Assembly: GCF_014195505.1 (NCBI RefSeq)
Contig: NZ_JACIBV010000001.1
Coordinates: 6,200,001-6,264,000, forward strand
Length of the DNA: 64,000 bases
Reading direction: 5' to 3'
From: Nonomuraea dietziae
GTDB lineage: Bacteria; Actinomycetota; Actinomycetes; Streptosporangiales; Streptosporangiaceae
The notes under the pieces were generated by a model. The model worked only from the letters and a program-made list of their open reading frames with translations. It was not told where the DNA came from and made no database searches. Of the stretch, positions 8,085 to 16,910 are shown piece after piece. Position 1 is the first letter of the stretch, and each line of letters begins with the position of its first letter. The position numbers were made by a program, and so were the translations under genes.

Positions 8085-9566
8085 TCAACCGCTGTGCGGG
8101 TTGGTCAACGGCTTGGTGGTCGCCGTCGGATCCTTGGTGGCGGGCGCCTGCCTGGCCGCGGGCGGCGTCGACGCGCTCACCTTGGCCTCACGCGCCCTGA
8201 CCCGCACTCTCCTGCGCACCACGAGCCAGCCGAGGGCCAGTGCCAGCACGACGGTGAGCCCGGTGAGCCCGCCGGGGCCCGTCGACCAGTCCGACACCAG
8301 CAGGCCGATCAGCCCGCCGAACACCCAGGCCAGCTGAAGGAGCGCCTCGACCACGCCGAACGTCGACGAGCGCACCTCCTCGCCGATCTCGCGCTGCACG
8401 ATCGCGTCGAGCGCCAGCTTGCCGAGCTCCTGGGCGAAGGCGGCGACCAGCGCCACCGCGACGGCGGCCCACAGGCCGAACAGGAAGGCCGTCACGCCCG
8501 CCGTCACCGTGGTCACGGCCAGCGTGAGCAGCACGATGACCTGGGGCGAGTGGTTGCGCGCCCAGTTGGCCACGGCCGCGCCCGCCAGGCCGCCGAGCCC
8601 CGCGGCGCCGGCGAGGAGGGCGATGGTGGTGGTCGCGGGCAGGTCCTTGAGGTGCTCGTCCTGCACGAGGAAGAGCAGGTAGAACAGCAGGAAGCCGGAG
8701 AAGAGGCGGATGGCGGCGTTGGCCCTCATGGCCTCGGTGACGGCGGGGCCGACATTGAGCAGCGTCCGCCAGCGCGCCCTCTCGCCGCCCTCCTCCTCCT
8801 CGAGGTCGGGGGAGTCGACGTGGCGCGGCAGCCGTACCGCGAAGACGCCGAGCACGAGGAAGACCACCATCGCGATGCGCAGCACCCACGCCGCGCCGAG
8901 CCACGCCGTGAGGCCCGCCGCCGTGGGCACCGCGACGCCCGCGGCGACCAGGGAGAACAGCGCCACCCTCGCGTTGGCGCTGACCAGCGTGATGTCGGCG
9001 GGCAGCACGCTCGGCATGATCGCCGCGCGTGAGACGTTGTAGGCCTTCGACAGCACGAGCACGCCGAGGGCGCCCGCGAAGAGGGTGAGCACGTCGCCGG
9101 GGCCCACGGCCGCGGCCATGGCGAAGCACAGCAGTCCTCTGGCGAACAGCGTGCCCGCCATCACGTAGCGGCGGCCCGACCTGAACTTGTCGAGCACGGG
9201 CCCGACGAAGGGCGCGACCACCGCGAAAGGGATCATCGTGATCACCAGGTAGAGCGCCACCTGGCCGCGCGCCTCGTTGACCGGCAGGCCGAAGAAGATC
9301 GTGCCCGCCAGGGCGAGCGTGACCAGGGAGTCGCCCGCGCTGTTGGCGGCCGTCAGCTCGATCAGCCTGCCCAGACCGGTGCGGTCGGCGCCGTGCGCGT
9401 GCGTGAGCCTGCGCGTGGCGTGACCGACCCGCTGGGCGCCGCTCGCGGTGGCGAGCCCCATGCGCCTGGTGCCGCTCGCCGTCCTGCGGCCGGCGCGCAT
9501 GGACGCCCGGCCCGCTTCGGCCAGCACGTGCCCCACCCGTCTCGCTAGCGTCCACACACGATCCAC
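8085..9566 (-). CDS. MFS-type multi-pass membrane protein
   Basis: From the GTG at 9566 the protein has 493 residues; the longer open frame to 9809 would run through the divergent promoter and is not credible. A basic, amphipathic N-terminal stretch of about 65 residues precedes roughly 12 membrane helices (for example SLVTLALAGTIFFGLPVNEA and VIVLLTLAVTTVTAGVTAFL). The cytoplasmic tail after about residue 440 is basic and then Thr/Pro/Ala-rich. Its conserved place between CspB and the DUF3027 gene matches mycobacterial Rv0876c-like proteins. Substrate unknown. It should be a transporter of the major facilitator fold in the cytoplasmic membrane. Confidence 0.82.
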   Translation of the reverse strand: MDRVWTLARRVGHVLAEAGRASMRAGRRTASGTRRMGLATASGAQRVGHATRRLTHAHGADRTGLGRLIELTAANSAGDSLVTLALAGTIFFGLPVNEARGQVALYLVITMIPFAVVAPFVGPVLDKFRSGRRYVMAGTLFARGLLCFAMAAAVGPGDVLTLFAGALGVLVLSKAYNVSRAAIMPSVLPADITLVSANARVALFSLVAAGVAVPTAAGLTAWLGAAWVLRIAMVVFLVLGVFAVRLPRHVDSPDLEEEEGGERARWRTLLNVGPAVTEAMRANAAIRLFSGFLLFYLLFLVQDEHLKDLPATTTIALLAGAAGLGGLAGAAVANWARNHSPQVIVLLTLAVTTVTAGVTAFLFGLWAAVAVALVAAFAQELGKLALDAIVQREIGEEVRSSTFGVVEALLQLAWVFGGLIGLLVSDWSTGPGGLTGLTVVLALALGWLVVRRRVRVRAREAKVSASTPPAARQAPATKDPTATTKPLTNPHSG

Positions 9567-9660
9567 GCTAACCAGTCTTACCTGACATGGGTGCTCGCAC
9601 GTCCCGTCATGGGTGAGAATGGAGTGTGAGCGAACAGCACCTTTCGGCGAGGGCGCGCCG

Positions 9661-10461
9661 ATGACCAGGACCAGGACCCGCGTCGCCGCGCCCGACCAGG
9701 CCTGTGTCGCCGCCGTCGACCTCGCGAGAGAGACCGCGAGAGAGCTCGCCAAGCCAGGGGAGCCTGGAGAGCACCTCGGGTTCGAGGGCCAGGGCGACCG
9801 GATCGTCACCCACTACTTCGCCTGCCTCGACCGCGCCTACCGCGGCTGGCGCTGGGCCGTCACCGTGACCCGCGCCTCCCGCGCGAAGAACGTCACGGTC
9901 AGCGAGGCCGTGCTGCTGCCCGGCGCCGGGGCCCTGCTGGCCCCCGAGTGGCTGCCGTGGAGCGAGCGGCTGCTGCCTGGCGACCTGGGCGTCGGCGACC
10001 TCCTGCCGACCGCGGAAGACGACGACAGGCTCGTCCCCGGCTTCACGAGCGCCGACGACGAGATCGACCACCAGATGATTTTCGAGTACGGCCTGGGCAG
10101 GGCCAGGGTGCTGTCGGCCATCGGCAGGGACCGCGCCGCCAAGCGCTGGCACTCGGGCACGTCCGGGCCGCACACACCGATCGCGCACGCCGCTCCCGCG
10201 CAGTGCTCCACCTGCGGCTTCTTCTGGCCGCTCGCGGGTGGTCTGCGGGGCGAGTTCGGCGTGTGCGCCAATGAGTACGCCCCCGACGACGGCAAGGTGG
10301 TGGCCGCCGACCACGGCTGCGGCGCCCATTCCGAGGCCGCCGTCATGCCGCCGCCCGTCGAGCAGGCCACGCCGATCCTCGACGACCTGGGTTACGACCT
10401 GATGGAGGACGAGGCGGGCTCGGTCGACGAGTCGGCCTCGGAGGAGCTCGGCCACTCCTGA
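9661..10461 (+). CDS. DUF3027 domain protein with zinc-ribbon-like cysteines
   Basis: The ATG at 9661 has a well-spaced GCGAGGG; in-frame starts at 9613 and 9619 are possible but weaker. The 266-residue protein contains VAAVDLARETARELAKPGEP near the start and a C-terminal cluster C-S-T-C-G-F-F-W-P, then VCANEYAPDDGKVVAADHGC, i.e. four cysteines spaced like a metal-binding ribbon. It ends in an acidic tail. These are marks of DUF3027, conserved across Actinobacteria in this neighbourhood, of unknown function. The gene is divergent from the MFS gene, sharing about 95 nt of control region, and is followed by the sacsin-like ATPase gene. Confidence 0.85.
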   Translation: MTRTRTRVAAPDQACVAAVDLARETARELAKPGEPGEHLGFEGQGDRIVTHYFACLDRAYRGWRWAVTVTRASRAKNVTVSEAVLLPGAGALLAPEWLPWSERLLPGDLGVGDLLPTAEDDDRLVPGFTSADDEIDHQMIFEYGLGRARVLSAIGRDRAAKRWHSGTSGPHTPIAHAAPAQCSTCGFFWPLAGGLRGEFGVCANEYAPDDGKVVAADHGCGAHSEAAVMPPPVEQATPILDDLGYDLMEDEAGSVDESASEELGHS

Positions 10462-10535
10462 TCGGCTCCTGATCCGGATTGTCGGCGAGGAGCGCTAGCC
10501 TTCGGGGGCCCGTCTCTCGATTAGGAGTTTGCCCC

Positions 10536-13505
10536 GTGGACACCTTTGGCACTGACCGGATGCGCGCCGCCGTACTCACGGCTTGGAAGGCCTCGCCAGC
10601 GCGCTTCCGTGAAGACGCCAACGCCGAGGAGGACTTCGCCCTCGGCGGCTACCGTGACCGTCTGATCGTCGAGCTGGCGCAGAACGCGGCCGACGCCGCC
10701 CTTCGGGCGGGCGTGCCCGGTGTGCTGCGCCTGGAGCTGCGCGACGGCGTGCTGACGGCGGCCAACACCGGCGCGCCGCTCGACGCGGCGGGGGTCGAGG
10801 GCCTGTCCACGTTGCGGGTGTCCGCCAAGCGCGACCACGTGGGCGCCGCCGGACGCTTCGGCGTGGGCTTCGCCGCCGTGGTCTCGGTCTGCGACGCCCC
10901 CTCCGTCGGCTCACGCTCCACCGGTGCGGTGCGCTGGTCGCGCGAGGAGACGACGGCGGTGGTGGCCGCCGAGCCGGTGCTCGCGGGCGAGCTGGCCAAC
11001 CGCGAGGGGCACGTGCCGCTGCTGCGGCTGCCCTTCCCCGACTCCTTCGAGGTCCCCGAGGGGTTCGAGACGCTCGTACGGCTGCCGCTGCGCCCCTCCG
11101 CCGTCGAGACTGTGCGCCACATGCTGCAGGAGGCCTCGCCCGCGCTGCTGCTCGGCATGCCCGCGCTGACCGCCATCGAGATCGTGGTCGACGGCGTCAC
11201 CCGCACGGTCGAGCCCTCGGGGTGGCACGTCGTCTCGGTCTCGGGGGAGTTCTCTCCCGACGAGGTCGCCGCCTACTTCGCCGACAGGCCGACGGAGGAG
11301 CGGGCCAGGCCCTACTGGTCGGTCCGTTGGGCGGTGCCCGAGCAGGAGGGGCCGCTGCCCGTCCCGCAGGTGGTGCACGCGCCCACGCCCTCCGACGAGC
11401 CGCTCGACCTGCCCGCGCTGCTCATCGCCTCGTTCCCGATGGCCACCGACAGGCGCCACGTCGCCAAGGGGCCGCTGACCGACTTCCTGATCGCGCGCGT
11501 CGCCGAGGCCTACGTGCTCCTGCTGGAGGAGCTGCCGCGCACGCCGAGGCTGCTCGAGCTGGTGCCCGCGCTGATGGGCAAGGGCGAGCTCGACGCCCGC
11601 ATCCGCCGCGCGATCCTGCGCCTGCTGCCCGACGTCCCCCTGCTGCCCGCGCTGTCGGCGCCGCCGCCCGTGGTGCAGTCGCCCTCGTTCGAGGACGCGG
11701 CGCTCTACGACCCCGACGCCGCGTGGCAGGTCGAGCACCCCGTGCGCGAGCCCTCCGACGACGGCTGGGTGGTCTCGGGCAGGGAGGCCTCGGTCGTCAA
11801 CGGCTCGGGAGAGCTGCTGGCGGTGCTGGCCTCGATCGTTCCTGGCCTGCTGCCCGCAGGGTGGCCTGCCAGGCACCCGGCGATGGCCTCGCTCGGGGTG
11901 CGCAGGGTGGAGCTGGCCGAGGTGGTCGACCAGCTGTCGGGCGAGGCCATCGAGGGGCGCGACCCCGCGTGGTGGCGATCGCTCTACGACGTGCTGCCCG
12001 CCGACGACCCCGAGGCGCTGGGGGCGCTGCCCGTGCCGCTGGCCGACGGCCGCCTGGTGCGCGGCCCGCGTGGCACGCTGATCCTGACCACGCCGCTCGA
12101 CCTGGCCCCGCTCGGGCTGCGCATCGTCCATCCCGACGCTGCGCACCCGCTGCTGCTGCGCCTGGGCGCCTTCGAGGCCACGCCGCGCGCCGTCCTCGAC
12201 GACCCGCACACCAAGAACGCGGTGGCGCAGTCGATGGACAGCGACGACCCCGACGCGGTGGCGAGGGCCGTGCTCTCCCTCGTCGACGCCGCGGGGCTGA
12301 CAGCGGGCGAGGAGCCGTGGCTGTCCGAGCTGGCGCTGCGCGGCTCCGACGGCTCGCTCTACCCCGCGGGCGAGCTGCTGCTGCCCGAGGGCGCGCTGGC
12401 AGGGCTGCTCGCCGACGACGCGGGTTTCGGCACAGTCGACTCCTCCTACGACTCGCGCGTGCTGACGGCGGTCGGCGTGCTCGACGGGTTCGCCGTGGTC
12501 AACGACGCCGACGTGCTGCTCGACCTCGACTCCTGCGACCACGACCTCGACGAGGAGGACCTGTGGCTCGAGTCGCTGCCCCCCTTCGACCTGCCTCCCG
12601 TCGTGCCGGAGTTCACCGCGATCCGCGACCTCGAGCTGGTCGCCGACTGGCCGGCTGCCCTCGCCCTGATCACCAGGCCACCGTTGAGGGGCGCGCTGCT
12701 GCCGCTGCGCATCGACGGCCTCGAGGTTCCCTCCTACACCGCGTGGTGGCTGTCCACCCACCCGGTTCTCGGTGGGCGGCGCCCGCTGGAGCTGCGCCTG
12801 CCAGGCGCCGACCCGCTGCTGACCGGCCTGTACGACGAGGCGCCCGAGGGGCTCGACCACGGCGCGCTGGCCATGCTGGGCGTCCGCACCACGCTGACCG
12901 ACCTGCTGGCCTCGCACGGTGGCCCTGAGGAGCTGCTGGAGCTACTGGCCGACCCGTCGGTCACCGTCGATCGCGCGCAGCTGCGGGCGCTGTGGATGGC
13001 GCTGGCCGCCGTCGATCCTTCGCGGGTGGCGCCGCCCTCCTCGGTGCGGGCGGTGCTCGGTGGCGACATCGTGGTCGCCTCCGCCGACGACGCCGTCGTG
13101 GTCGAGGCGCCCGACCTGCTGCAGTTGGTGACCGACAGGCCGCTGGTCCTGGCCCCGTTCGACCTGGCCGAGGCGCTCTCGGAGCTGCTCGATCTGCCGC
13201 TGGCGGGTGAGCTGGTGTCGGGCACGGTGACCTCCACGGGCACCGAGCGTCCCGTGCCGAAGGAGGTCAGGGAGCTGCTGCCCACGGCTCCCACCCGTTA
13301 CGTGGAGCACGAGAAGCTGCTGGTGGACGGCGTGCCGTGCGCGTGGCGCTATTTCGACGGCATGGTCCACTGCGACGGGGCCGACGGGCTGGCGCGCGGT
13401 CTGGCCTGGGCGACGGGGCAGTGGAACGACCGCCTCGCGGTCGCGGCGCTCCTTCGCAATCCGGGCGATGTCCCCCTGCTGCTGGCCGAGGCCGACCTGT
13501 CCTAG
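10536..13505 (+). CDS. Sacsin/HSP90-type (GHKL) ATPase-domain protein
   Basis: A GTG at 10536 preceded by AGGAG starts a 989-residue protein. Residues about 25-130 form a GHKL/HSP90-type ATP-binding fold as in the sacsin repeat: N-box ELAQNAADAALRAG (Asn binds Mg-ATP), ANTGAPLDAAGVEG (G1-like) and AAGRFGVGFAAVVS (the glycine lid). The other 850 residues are acidic, Leu/Pro-rich and have no recognised catalytic motif. Together this suggests an ATP-driven chaperone-like or client-binding protein of the cytosol. It follows the DUF3027 gene with a 74-nt gap. Actinobacterial orthologues sit in the same housekeeping context. The cellular role is not known. Confidence 0.83.
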   Translation: MDTFGTDRMRAAVLTAWKASPARFREDANAEEDFALGGYRDRLIVELAQNAADAALRAGVPGVLRLELRDGVLTAANTGAPLDAAGVEGLSTLRVSAKRDHVGAAGRFGVGFAAVVSVCDAPSVGSRSTGAVRWSREETTAVVAAEPVLAGELANREGHVPLLRLPFPDSFEVPEGFETLVRLPLRPSAVETVRHMLQEASPALLLGMPALTAIEIVVDGVTRTVEPSGWHVVSVSGEFSPDEVAAYFADRPTEERARPYWSVRWAVPEQEGPLPVPQVVHAPTPSDEPLDLPALLIASFPMATDRRHVAKGPLTDFLIARVAEAYVLLLEELPRTPRLLELVPALMGKGELDARIRRAILRLLPDVPLLPALSAPPPVVQSPSFEDAALYDPDAAWQVEHPVREPSDDGWVVSGREASVVNGSGELLAVLASIVPGLLPAGWPARHPAMASLGVRRVELAEVVDQLSGEAIEGRDPAWWRSLYDVLPADDPEALGALPVPLADGRLVRGPRGTLILTTPLDLAPLGLRIVHPDAAHPLLLRLGAFEATPRAVLDDPHTKNAVAQSMDSDDPDAVARAVLSLVDAAGLTAGEEPWLSELALRGSDGSLYPAGELLLPEGALAGLLADDAGFGTVDSSYDSRVLTAVGVLDGFAVVNDADVLLDLDSCDHDLDEEDLWLESLPPFDLPPVVPEFTAIRDLELVADWPAALALITRPPLRGALLPLRIDGLEVPSYTAWWLSTHPVLGGRRPLELRLPGADPLLTGLYDEAPEGLDHGALAMLGVRTTLTDLLASHGGPEELLELLADPSVTVDRAQLRALWMALAAVDPSRVAPPSSVRAVLGGDIVVASADDAVVVEAPDLLQLVTDRPLVLAPFDLAEALSELLDLPLAGELVSGTVTSTGTERPVPKEVRELLPTAPTRYVEHEKLLVDGVPCAWRYFDGMVHCDGADGLARGLAWATGQWNDRLAVAALLRNPGDVPLLLAEADLS

Positions 13506-13509
13506 CGGG

Positions 13510-13593
13510 TCAGGTCAGCAGGGAGCCGACCACGACGATCAGCAGGAGCAAGCCGAGCACGGCGGGGAGAAGCCAGAAGCGAGGACGGTCCAC
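13510..13593 (-). CDS. Possible 27-residue single-helix membrane peptide downstream of thpR
   Basis: Ten bases after the thpR stop a GTG opens a short frame encoding MDRPRFWLLPAVLGLLLLIV followed by VVGSLLT and a TGA. It has a basic N-terminus and one long hydrophobic helix, the look of a small membrane protein. Its position could let it be translated by ribosomes leaving thpR; the upstream GCTAGG is only a weak ribosome site. Its stop falls 5 nt from the convergent stop at 13505, so it fills the intergenic gap exactly. The start, and indeed expression, are unproven. Confidence 0.4.
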   Translation of the reverse strand: MDRPRFWLLPAVLGLLLLIVVVGSLLT

Positions 13594-13603
13594 GCCGTGC
13601 AGC

Positions 13604-14149
13604 CTAGCCCCGCTCGGCGGGTGCGAGAGCCCAATGGCCGAGTGACTCATACCTCACCGTGGGGCCCGGGTGGCTGCGCATGAGGTGGATCGAGTCGGCC
13701 GACCACGGCGACCCCGCGAAGGACGACAGCGCCTCCACCAGGGGGCGCAGGTCGGTGGGCTGCCTGGCGCGGGCGAGCGTGAGGTGGGCGTGGAAGCGCT
13801 TCTCGTCGGTCTGTACGGCTCCCGCGCGACGCCCGGCGGCGGCGGCCGAGCCTGCCAGCCGTACGAGGGGGTCGCCGCTGACGCCGAGCCAGAAGACCCG
13901 CTTGGAGAAGGCGCCCGCCCCCTCGAAGGCCAGGCGCTTGGCGGGGTGGCGCGAGGCGGCGCGGGCCAGCCGTACCTCGAGGTCGGGGAGGGCGCGCTCG
14001 GGCACCTCGCCGTAGAAGGCGAGCGTGAGGTGCCAGGTGGCGCGATCGACCCAGCGCAGGCCCTCCACCACGTGGGTGCGGCCGGCCAGCGCGGCGGCCA
14101 CCTCGTCGAGGATCTCGGGTGGCGGCAGGATCGCCGCGAACAGTCTCAC
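13604..14149 (-). CDS. thpR: RNA 2',3'-cyclic phosphodiesterase (2H family)
   Basis: This 181-residue protein has both catalytic HxT motifs of the two-histidine phosphoesterase family: His40-Leu-Thr42 in ATWHLTLAFYGE and His122-Leu-Thr124 in RFHAHLTLARAR. The N-terminus MRLFAAILPPPEILDEVAAA and the overall length agree with ThpR (formerly called 2'-5' RNA ligase), which hydrolyses 2',3'-cyclic phosphates on RNA ends in the cytosol. It converges with the sacsin-like gene and may carry the small membrane ORF at its 3' end. A strong inverted repeat lies upstream, at the end of the next operon. Confidence 0.92.
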   Translation of the reverse strand: MRLFAAILPPPEILDEVAAALAGRTHVVEGLRWVDRATWHLTLAFYGEVPERALPDLEVRLARAASRHPAKRLAFEGAGAFSKRVFWLGVSGDPLVRLAGSAAAAGRRAGAVQTDEKRFHAHLTLARARQPTDLRPLVEALSSFAGSPWSADSIHLMRSHPGPTVRYESLGHWALAPAERG

Positions 14150-14180
14150 GGGTCGATTGTGCCCCGCGCGAGGGGTGTGG

Positions 14181-14215
14181 CTCCGGCCCGCGGGGTGTGG
14201 AGGCGCGGGCCGGAG
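14181..14215 (-). terminator. Terminator hairpin of the marR-MFS operon
   Basis: CTCCGGCCCGCG (14181-14192) and CGCGGGCCGGAG (14204-14215) form a perfect 12-bp stem with an 11-nt loop, starting 6 nt after the MFS stop codon. There is no U-tract, as is usual for GC-rich actinobacterial terminators. Confidence 0.75.
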
Positions 14216-14220
14216 AGTCG

Positions 14221-15441
14221 TCAGGCGGTGGCGAGGGCCACGCGGGTGCGGCGGGCGCCGATCATGCGGGTGAGCAGGATGGCCAGGCCCGTGCCCACGA
14301 GCGTGAGCAGTCCGCCGATCATGACACCCACGCGGGGGCCGCCCAGGTCGGAGATCCAGCCGATCAGCGGCGCGCCGATCGGGGCGCCACCGGTGAAGAC
14401 CAGCACGTAGATGCCCATGACCCTGCCGCGCATCTCTGGCGAGGTGGACATCTGGACCAGCGAGTTGGCGGCCGTGTTGACCGTGATCAACGCGATGCCG
14501 GTGGGGGCGAGCAGCAGGAGGTAGACCGGGTAGAAGGGGGCGAGGCCCACCACGACCTGGAACAGCCCGAAACCGATGGCGCCCGCGATGAGCAGCCTGC
14601 GCGTCGGCCTGACGCGACGGGCGGCCAGCAGGGCGCCGCCGAGCGCGCCGACGGCGAAGGCGCTGGAGGCCACGCCGAACGACGAGGCACCCTGGCCGAA
14701 GACCTCGCGGGCCATGAGCGCGATCGACATCGAGAACGACTGCGTGAACATCGCCATGAACGCGATCACCAGTATCGGGAGCAGGAGCTCCGAGCGCTCG
14801 ATGACGTAGCGCAGGCCCTCGCGCAGCTGGCCCTTCGCCTTGGGGACGAGCTCGGCAGGGGTCAGCTCCGACGTGCGCATGAGGAGCAGGCTGGAGATGA
14901 CGCCGCCGAAGGTCAGCGCGTTGAGCAGGAAGATCGGTCCGGTGCCGATGGCGTACATGAGCACGCCGGCGAGGGCCGGGCCCACCACGCGGGCCAGGTT
15001 GAAGATCGAGGCGTTCAGCGCGATGGCGTTGGGCAGGTCTTCACGGCCGACCATCTCGACCACGAACGCCTGCCTGGTCGGCACCTCCACGCAGGAGATG
15101 ACGCCGAGCGCGAAGGCCATGGCGTAGACGTGCCACACCTCGGCCGAGCCGGTCACGGTCAGGACGCCCATGGTCACGGCCAGCATCGCCATGAGCGACT
15201 GCGCGATGATCAGGACGGGGCGCTTGGGGTAGCGGTCGGCGAGCACGCCGCCGAACAGGCCGAACATGAGCTGCGGGAGGAACTGCAGCGCGGTCGTGGT
15301 GCCGAGAGCCGCCGCGCTGCCGTGTGTGAGGTCGAGCACCAGCCAGTCCTGGGCGGTGCGCTGCATCCACGTGCCGAGGTTGGAGACGATGCCTCCAGCC
15401 GCGAACAGCCGGTAGTTGTGAACCCTGAGAGACCGGAACAT
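14221..15441 (-). CDS. MFS efflux transporter (DHA3/enterobactin-exporter-like)
   Basis: From the ATG at 15441, which has AGGACC just upstream and follows the MarR stop by 23 nt, the protein is 406 residues long. It starts MFRSLRVHNYRLFAAGGIVS, the typical opening of MFS efflux proteins of the DHA3 type, with about 12 helices. The loop-2/3 signature is seen as GVLADRYPKRPVLIIAQSL. It probably exports a drug or a lipophilic compound. The preceding MarR gene is in the same operon, which suggests ligand-induced efflux. The frame stays open far upstream through the marR gene, but that part is a shadow. Confidence 0.88.
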   Translation of the reverse strand: MFRSLRVHNYRLFAAGGIVSNLGTWMQRTAQDWLVLDLTHGSAAALGTTTALQFLPQLMFGLFGGVLADRYPKRPVLIIAQSLMAMLAVTMGVLTVTGSAEVWHVYAMAFALGVISCVEVPTRQAFVVEMVGREDLPNAIALNASIFNLARVVGPALAGVLMYAIGTGPIFLLNALTFGGVISSLLLMRTSELTPAELVPKAKGQLREGLRYVIERSELLLPILVIAFMAMFTQSFSMSIALMAREVFGQGASSFGVASSAFAVGALGGALLAARRVRPTRRLLIAGAIGFGLFQVVVGLAPFYPVYLLLLAPTGIALITVNTAANSLVQMSTSPEMRGRVMGIYVLVFTGGAPIGAPLIGWISDLGGPRVGVMIGGLLTLVGTGLAILLTRMIGARRTRVALATA

Positions 15442-15464
15442 CCCGGTCCTGGGTTCGTCAGGCT

Positions 15465-15917
15465 CTATATCTTGCTGAGCTTCTCCAGAATCGGCGCCGC
15501 CTGCCGGAGCACTGCCCGCTCCTCGGGTGTCAACTCCTTCAGCCGATGCGTCAACCAGGCTTCCTTCAGCCGGCGCTCCTCCTTCAGCAGCGCCTTGGCG
15601 GAGTCGGTCACCACCACGGTCACCTGTCGCCTGTCGGTCTGGTGCGGTGAGCGAGCGACCAACCCGCGCTCCTCGAGCGCGGCGATCACCCGCGTCATCG
15701 AGGGCGGTTGTACCTTCTCGAGCTCGGCCAATTCGCCGGGGGTTATCCCTGAATGCCGTTCCACGGCGGCGAGCGTCGCGAACTGGGTGGGCGTCAGGGT
15801 GTGCGCCGCCGCCTGTCGTCGTAGTCGTCTGGTCAGCCGCGCCAGCGACACGCGCAGGGCTGATGCCAGGCCTGCGTCGCTGCGCAGGTCCATCTTGGGA
15901 GGGGGATTCGTTAGCAC
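15465..15917 (-). CDS. MarR family transcriptional regulator
   Basis: The 150-residue protein carries a winged helix: LTPTQFATLAAVERHSGITP, then GELAELEKVQPPSMTRVIAA (recognition helix) and the wing ERGLVARSPHQTDRRQVTVV with the conserved Asp-Arg-Arg. It heads an operon with the MFS exporter and is probably its repressor. The GTG start at 15917 lies inside an inverted repeat (15910-15937); an in-frame ATG at 15893 is the alternative, but has no ribosome site. A leaderless transcript is possible. Confidence 0.9.
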   Translation of the reverse strand: MLTNPPPKMDLRSDAGLASALRVSLARLTRRLRRQAAAHTLTPTQFATLAAVERHSGITPGELAELEKVQPPSMTRVIAALEERGLVARSPHQTDRRQVTVVVTDSAKALLKEERRLKEAWLTHRLKELTPEERAVLRQAAPILEKLSKI

Positions 15918-15937
15918 GTCTCATTACCTTTGCTAAC
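15910..15937. promoter_or_regulatory. Inverted repeat, probable MarR operator
   Basis: GTTAGCA (15910-15916) and TGCTAAC (15931-15937) are perfect 7-bp arms separated by 14 bp. The left arm covers the marR GTG start. MarR proteins bind such repeats over their own promoters, so repression of marR-MFS through this site is likely. Confidence 0.55.
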
Positions 15938-15986
15938 TATATGCCATGCCACGCTATTCCCTCCAACGGTTTGGATAGAGTCCACC

Positions 15987-16910
15987 ATGCACTCCTTATT
16001 CTGGGCCGCCGCGGTGATCGTTTCGGCCTGGGAAGCCGCCACTGTTGGCTTGCCACTGGCCTTCATCGCGGCGAGCCTGCTTCCCACCGTCTTCCTCCTC
16101 GGCCTGGCCATTCTCGCCCGCGTCGCCGAGGGGCCCGCACACCGCCGGCTGGCGCTCGTCGGCATCGCGGGCATGCTGTCGCTTCCCGCGATCTCCGTTC
16201 TGGCTCACGAGTACGGCGGGGTCGTCGGCTCGCTCCTGTTCGACCACGTGGCCGGTCCCGTCGCCACGGTGGTGTGCGTCGTGCTCATCGCCGCCGCCGA
16301 CCTGGTCGTCCAGCGTAGGTCGGCGCTGCCGTACCTTCTGCCAACGCTCGCGGTGGCGCTACCCTTCCTCGTCGCCGTCGCGGACCTGTGGACGGGCCAT
16401 TTGGCGTGGTTCTCACTGCCCGACTGGCTCGCGATCGAGGTGCTGCTCGGATCGGGCGCGCTCGCGGTGCTGGTGCTGAGCGCCGTCGTCACGCGGCGGC
16501 TGTGGTTGCGCGTGGTCACGGTCTACACGCTGGTGCTGGCCGCGCTCGTGGGCGTCGCCGCCGCCCTGGTCCCCCTCTCGTACGGCTACGCGGCCCGCGA
16601 CGAGGCCCTGCAGGCCGCCTGGGAGGCCGAGCCGGAGCGCATCGAGCCGATCGACGGCCCGCTGACCGACGATCCGCAGCACTTCAGAGTCGGCCTGGAC
16701 ACCTGGATGTCGTCGCCGCCTTCGCTGAAGGACGCCCGGCCTCCGACTGTGTCGCTGCCTCCTCTGGAGATGATCGAGGAGGAGCGCCGTCTGTCGACTC
16801 TCTGGTACACCGGCGCCTACCTGGCCGCCGCGCTGATCGTGTTCACCCGAAGGGCCGCCCCCCGGGAGGAGGACGGCCCCGAGGACGACCTCGCTATAGA
16901 AGCGCCTTGA
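15987..16910 (+). CDS. Multi-pass membrane protein, unknown function
   Basis: The ATG at 15987 gives a 307-residue protein; an earlier in-frame start at 15930 would enter the MarR operator. About seven hydrophobic segments occupy residues 1-200 (e.g. GLPLAFIAASLLPTVFLLGL and AVLVLSAVVTRRLWLRVVTV). An extracytoplasmic stretch of about 85 residues follows (AARDEALQAAWEAEPERIEP ... LEMIEEERRLSTLW), then one more helix and an acidic tail. It is divergent from marR, so it may share the operator. Its last 17 nt overlap the convergent permease gene. No family recognised. Confidence 0.6.
   Translation: MHSLFWAAAVIVSAWEAATVGLPLAFIAASLLPTVFLLGLAILARVAEGPAHRRLALVGIAGMLSLPAISVLAHEYGGVVGSLLFDHVAGPVATVVCVVLIAAADLVVQRRSALPYLLPTLAVALPFLVAVADLWTGHLAWFSLPDWLAIEVLLGSGALAVLVLSAVVTRRLWLRVVTVYTLVLAALVGVAAALVPLSYGYAARDEALQAAWEAEPERIEPIDGPLTDDPQHFRVGLDTWMSSPPSLKDARPPTVSLPPLEMIEEERRLSTLWYTGAYLAAALIVFTRRAAPREEDGPEDDLAIEAP

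Noticed and set aside
10911..12917. 668-codon frame on the minus strand inside the sacsin-like gene
   Set aside because: The composition (Gln/Arg/Gly/His) is the usual signature of a frame opposite a GC-rich gene; the plus-strand protein has the GHKL motifs.
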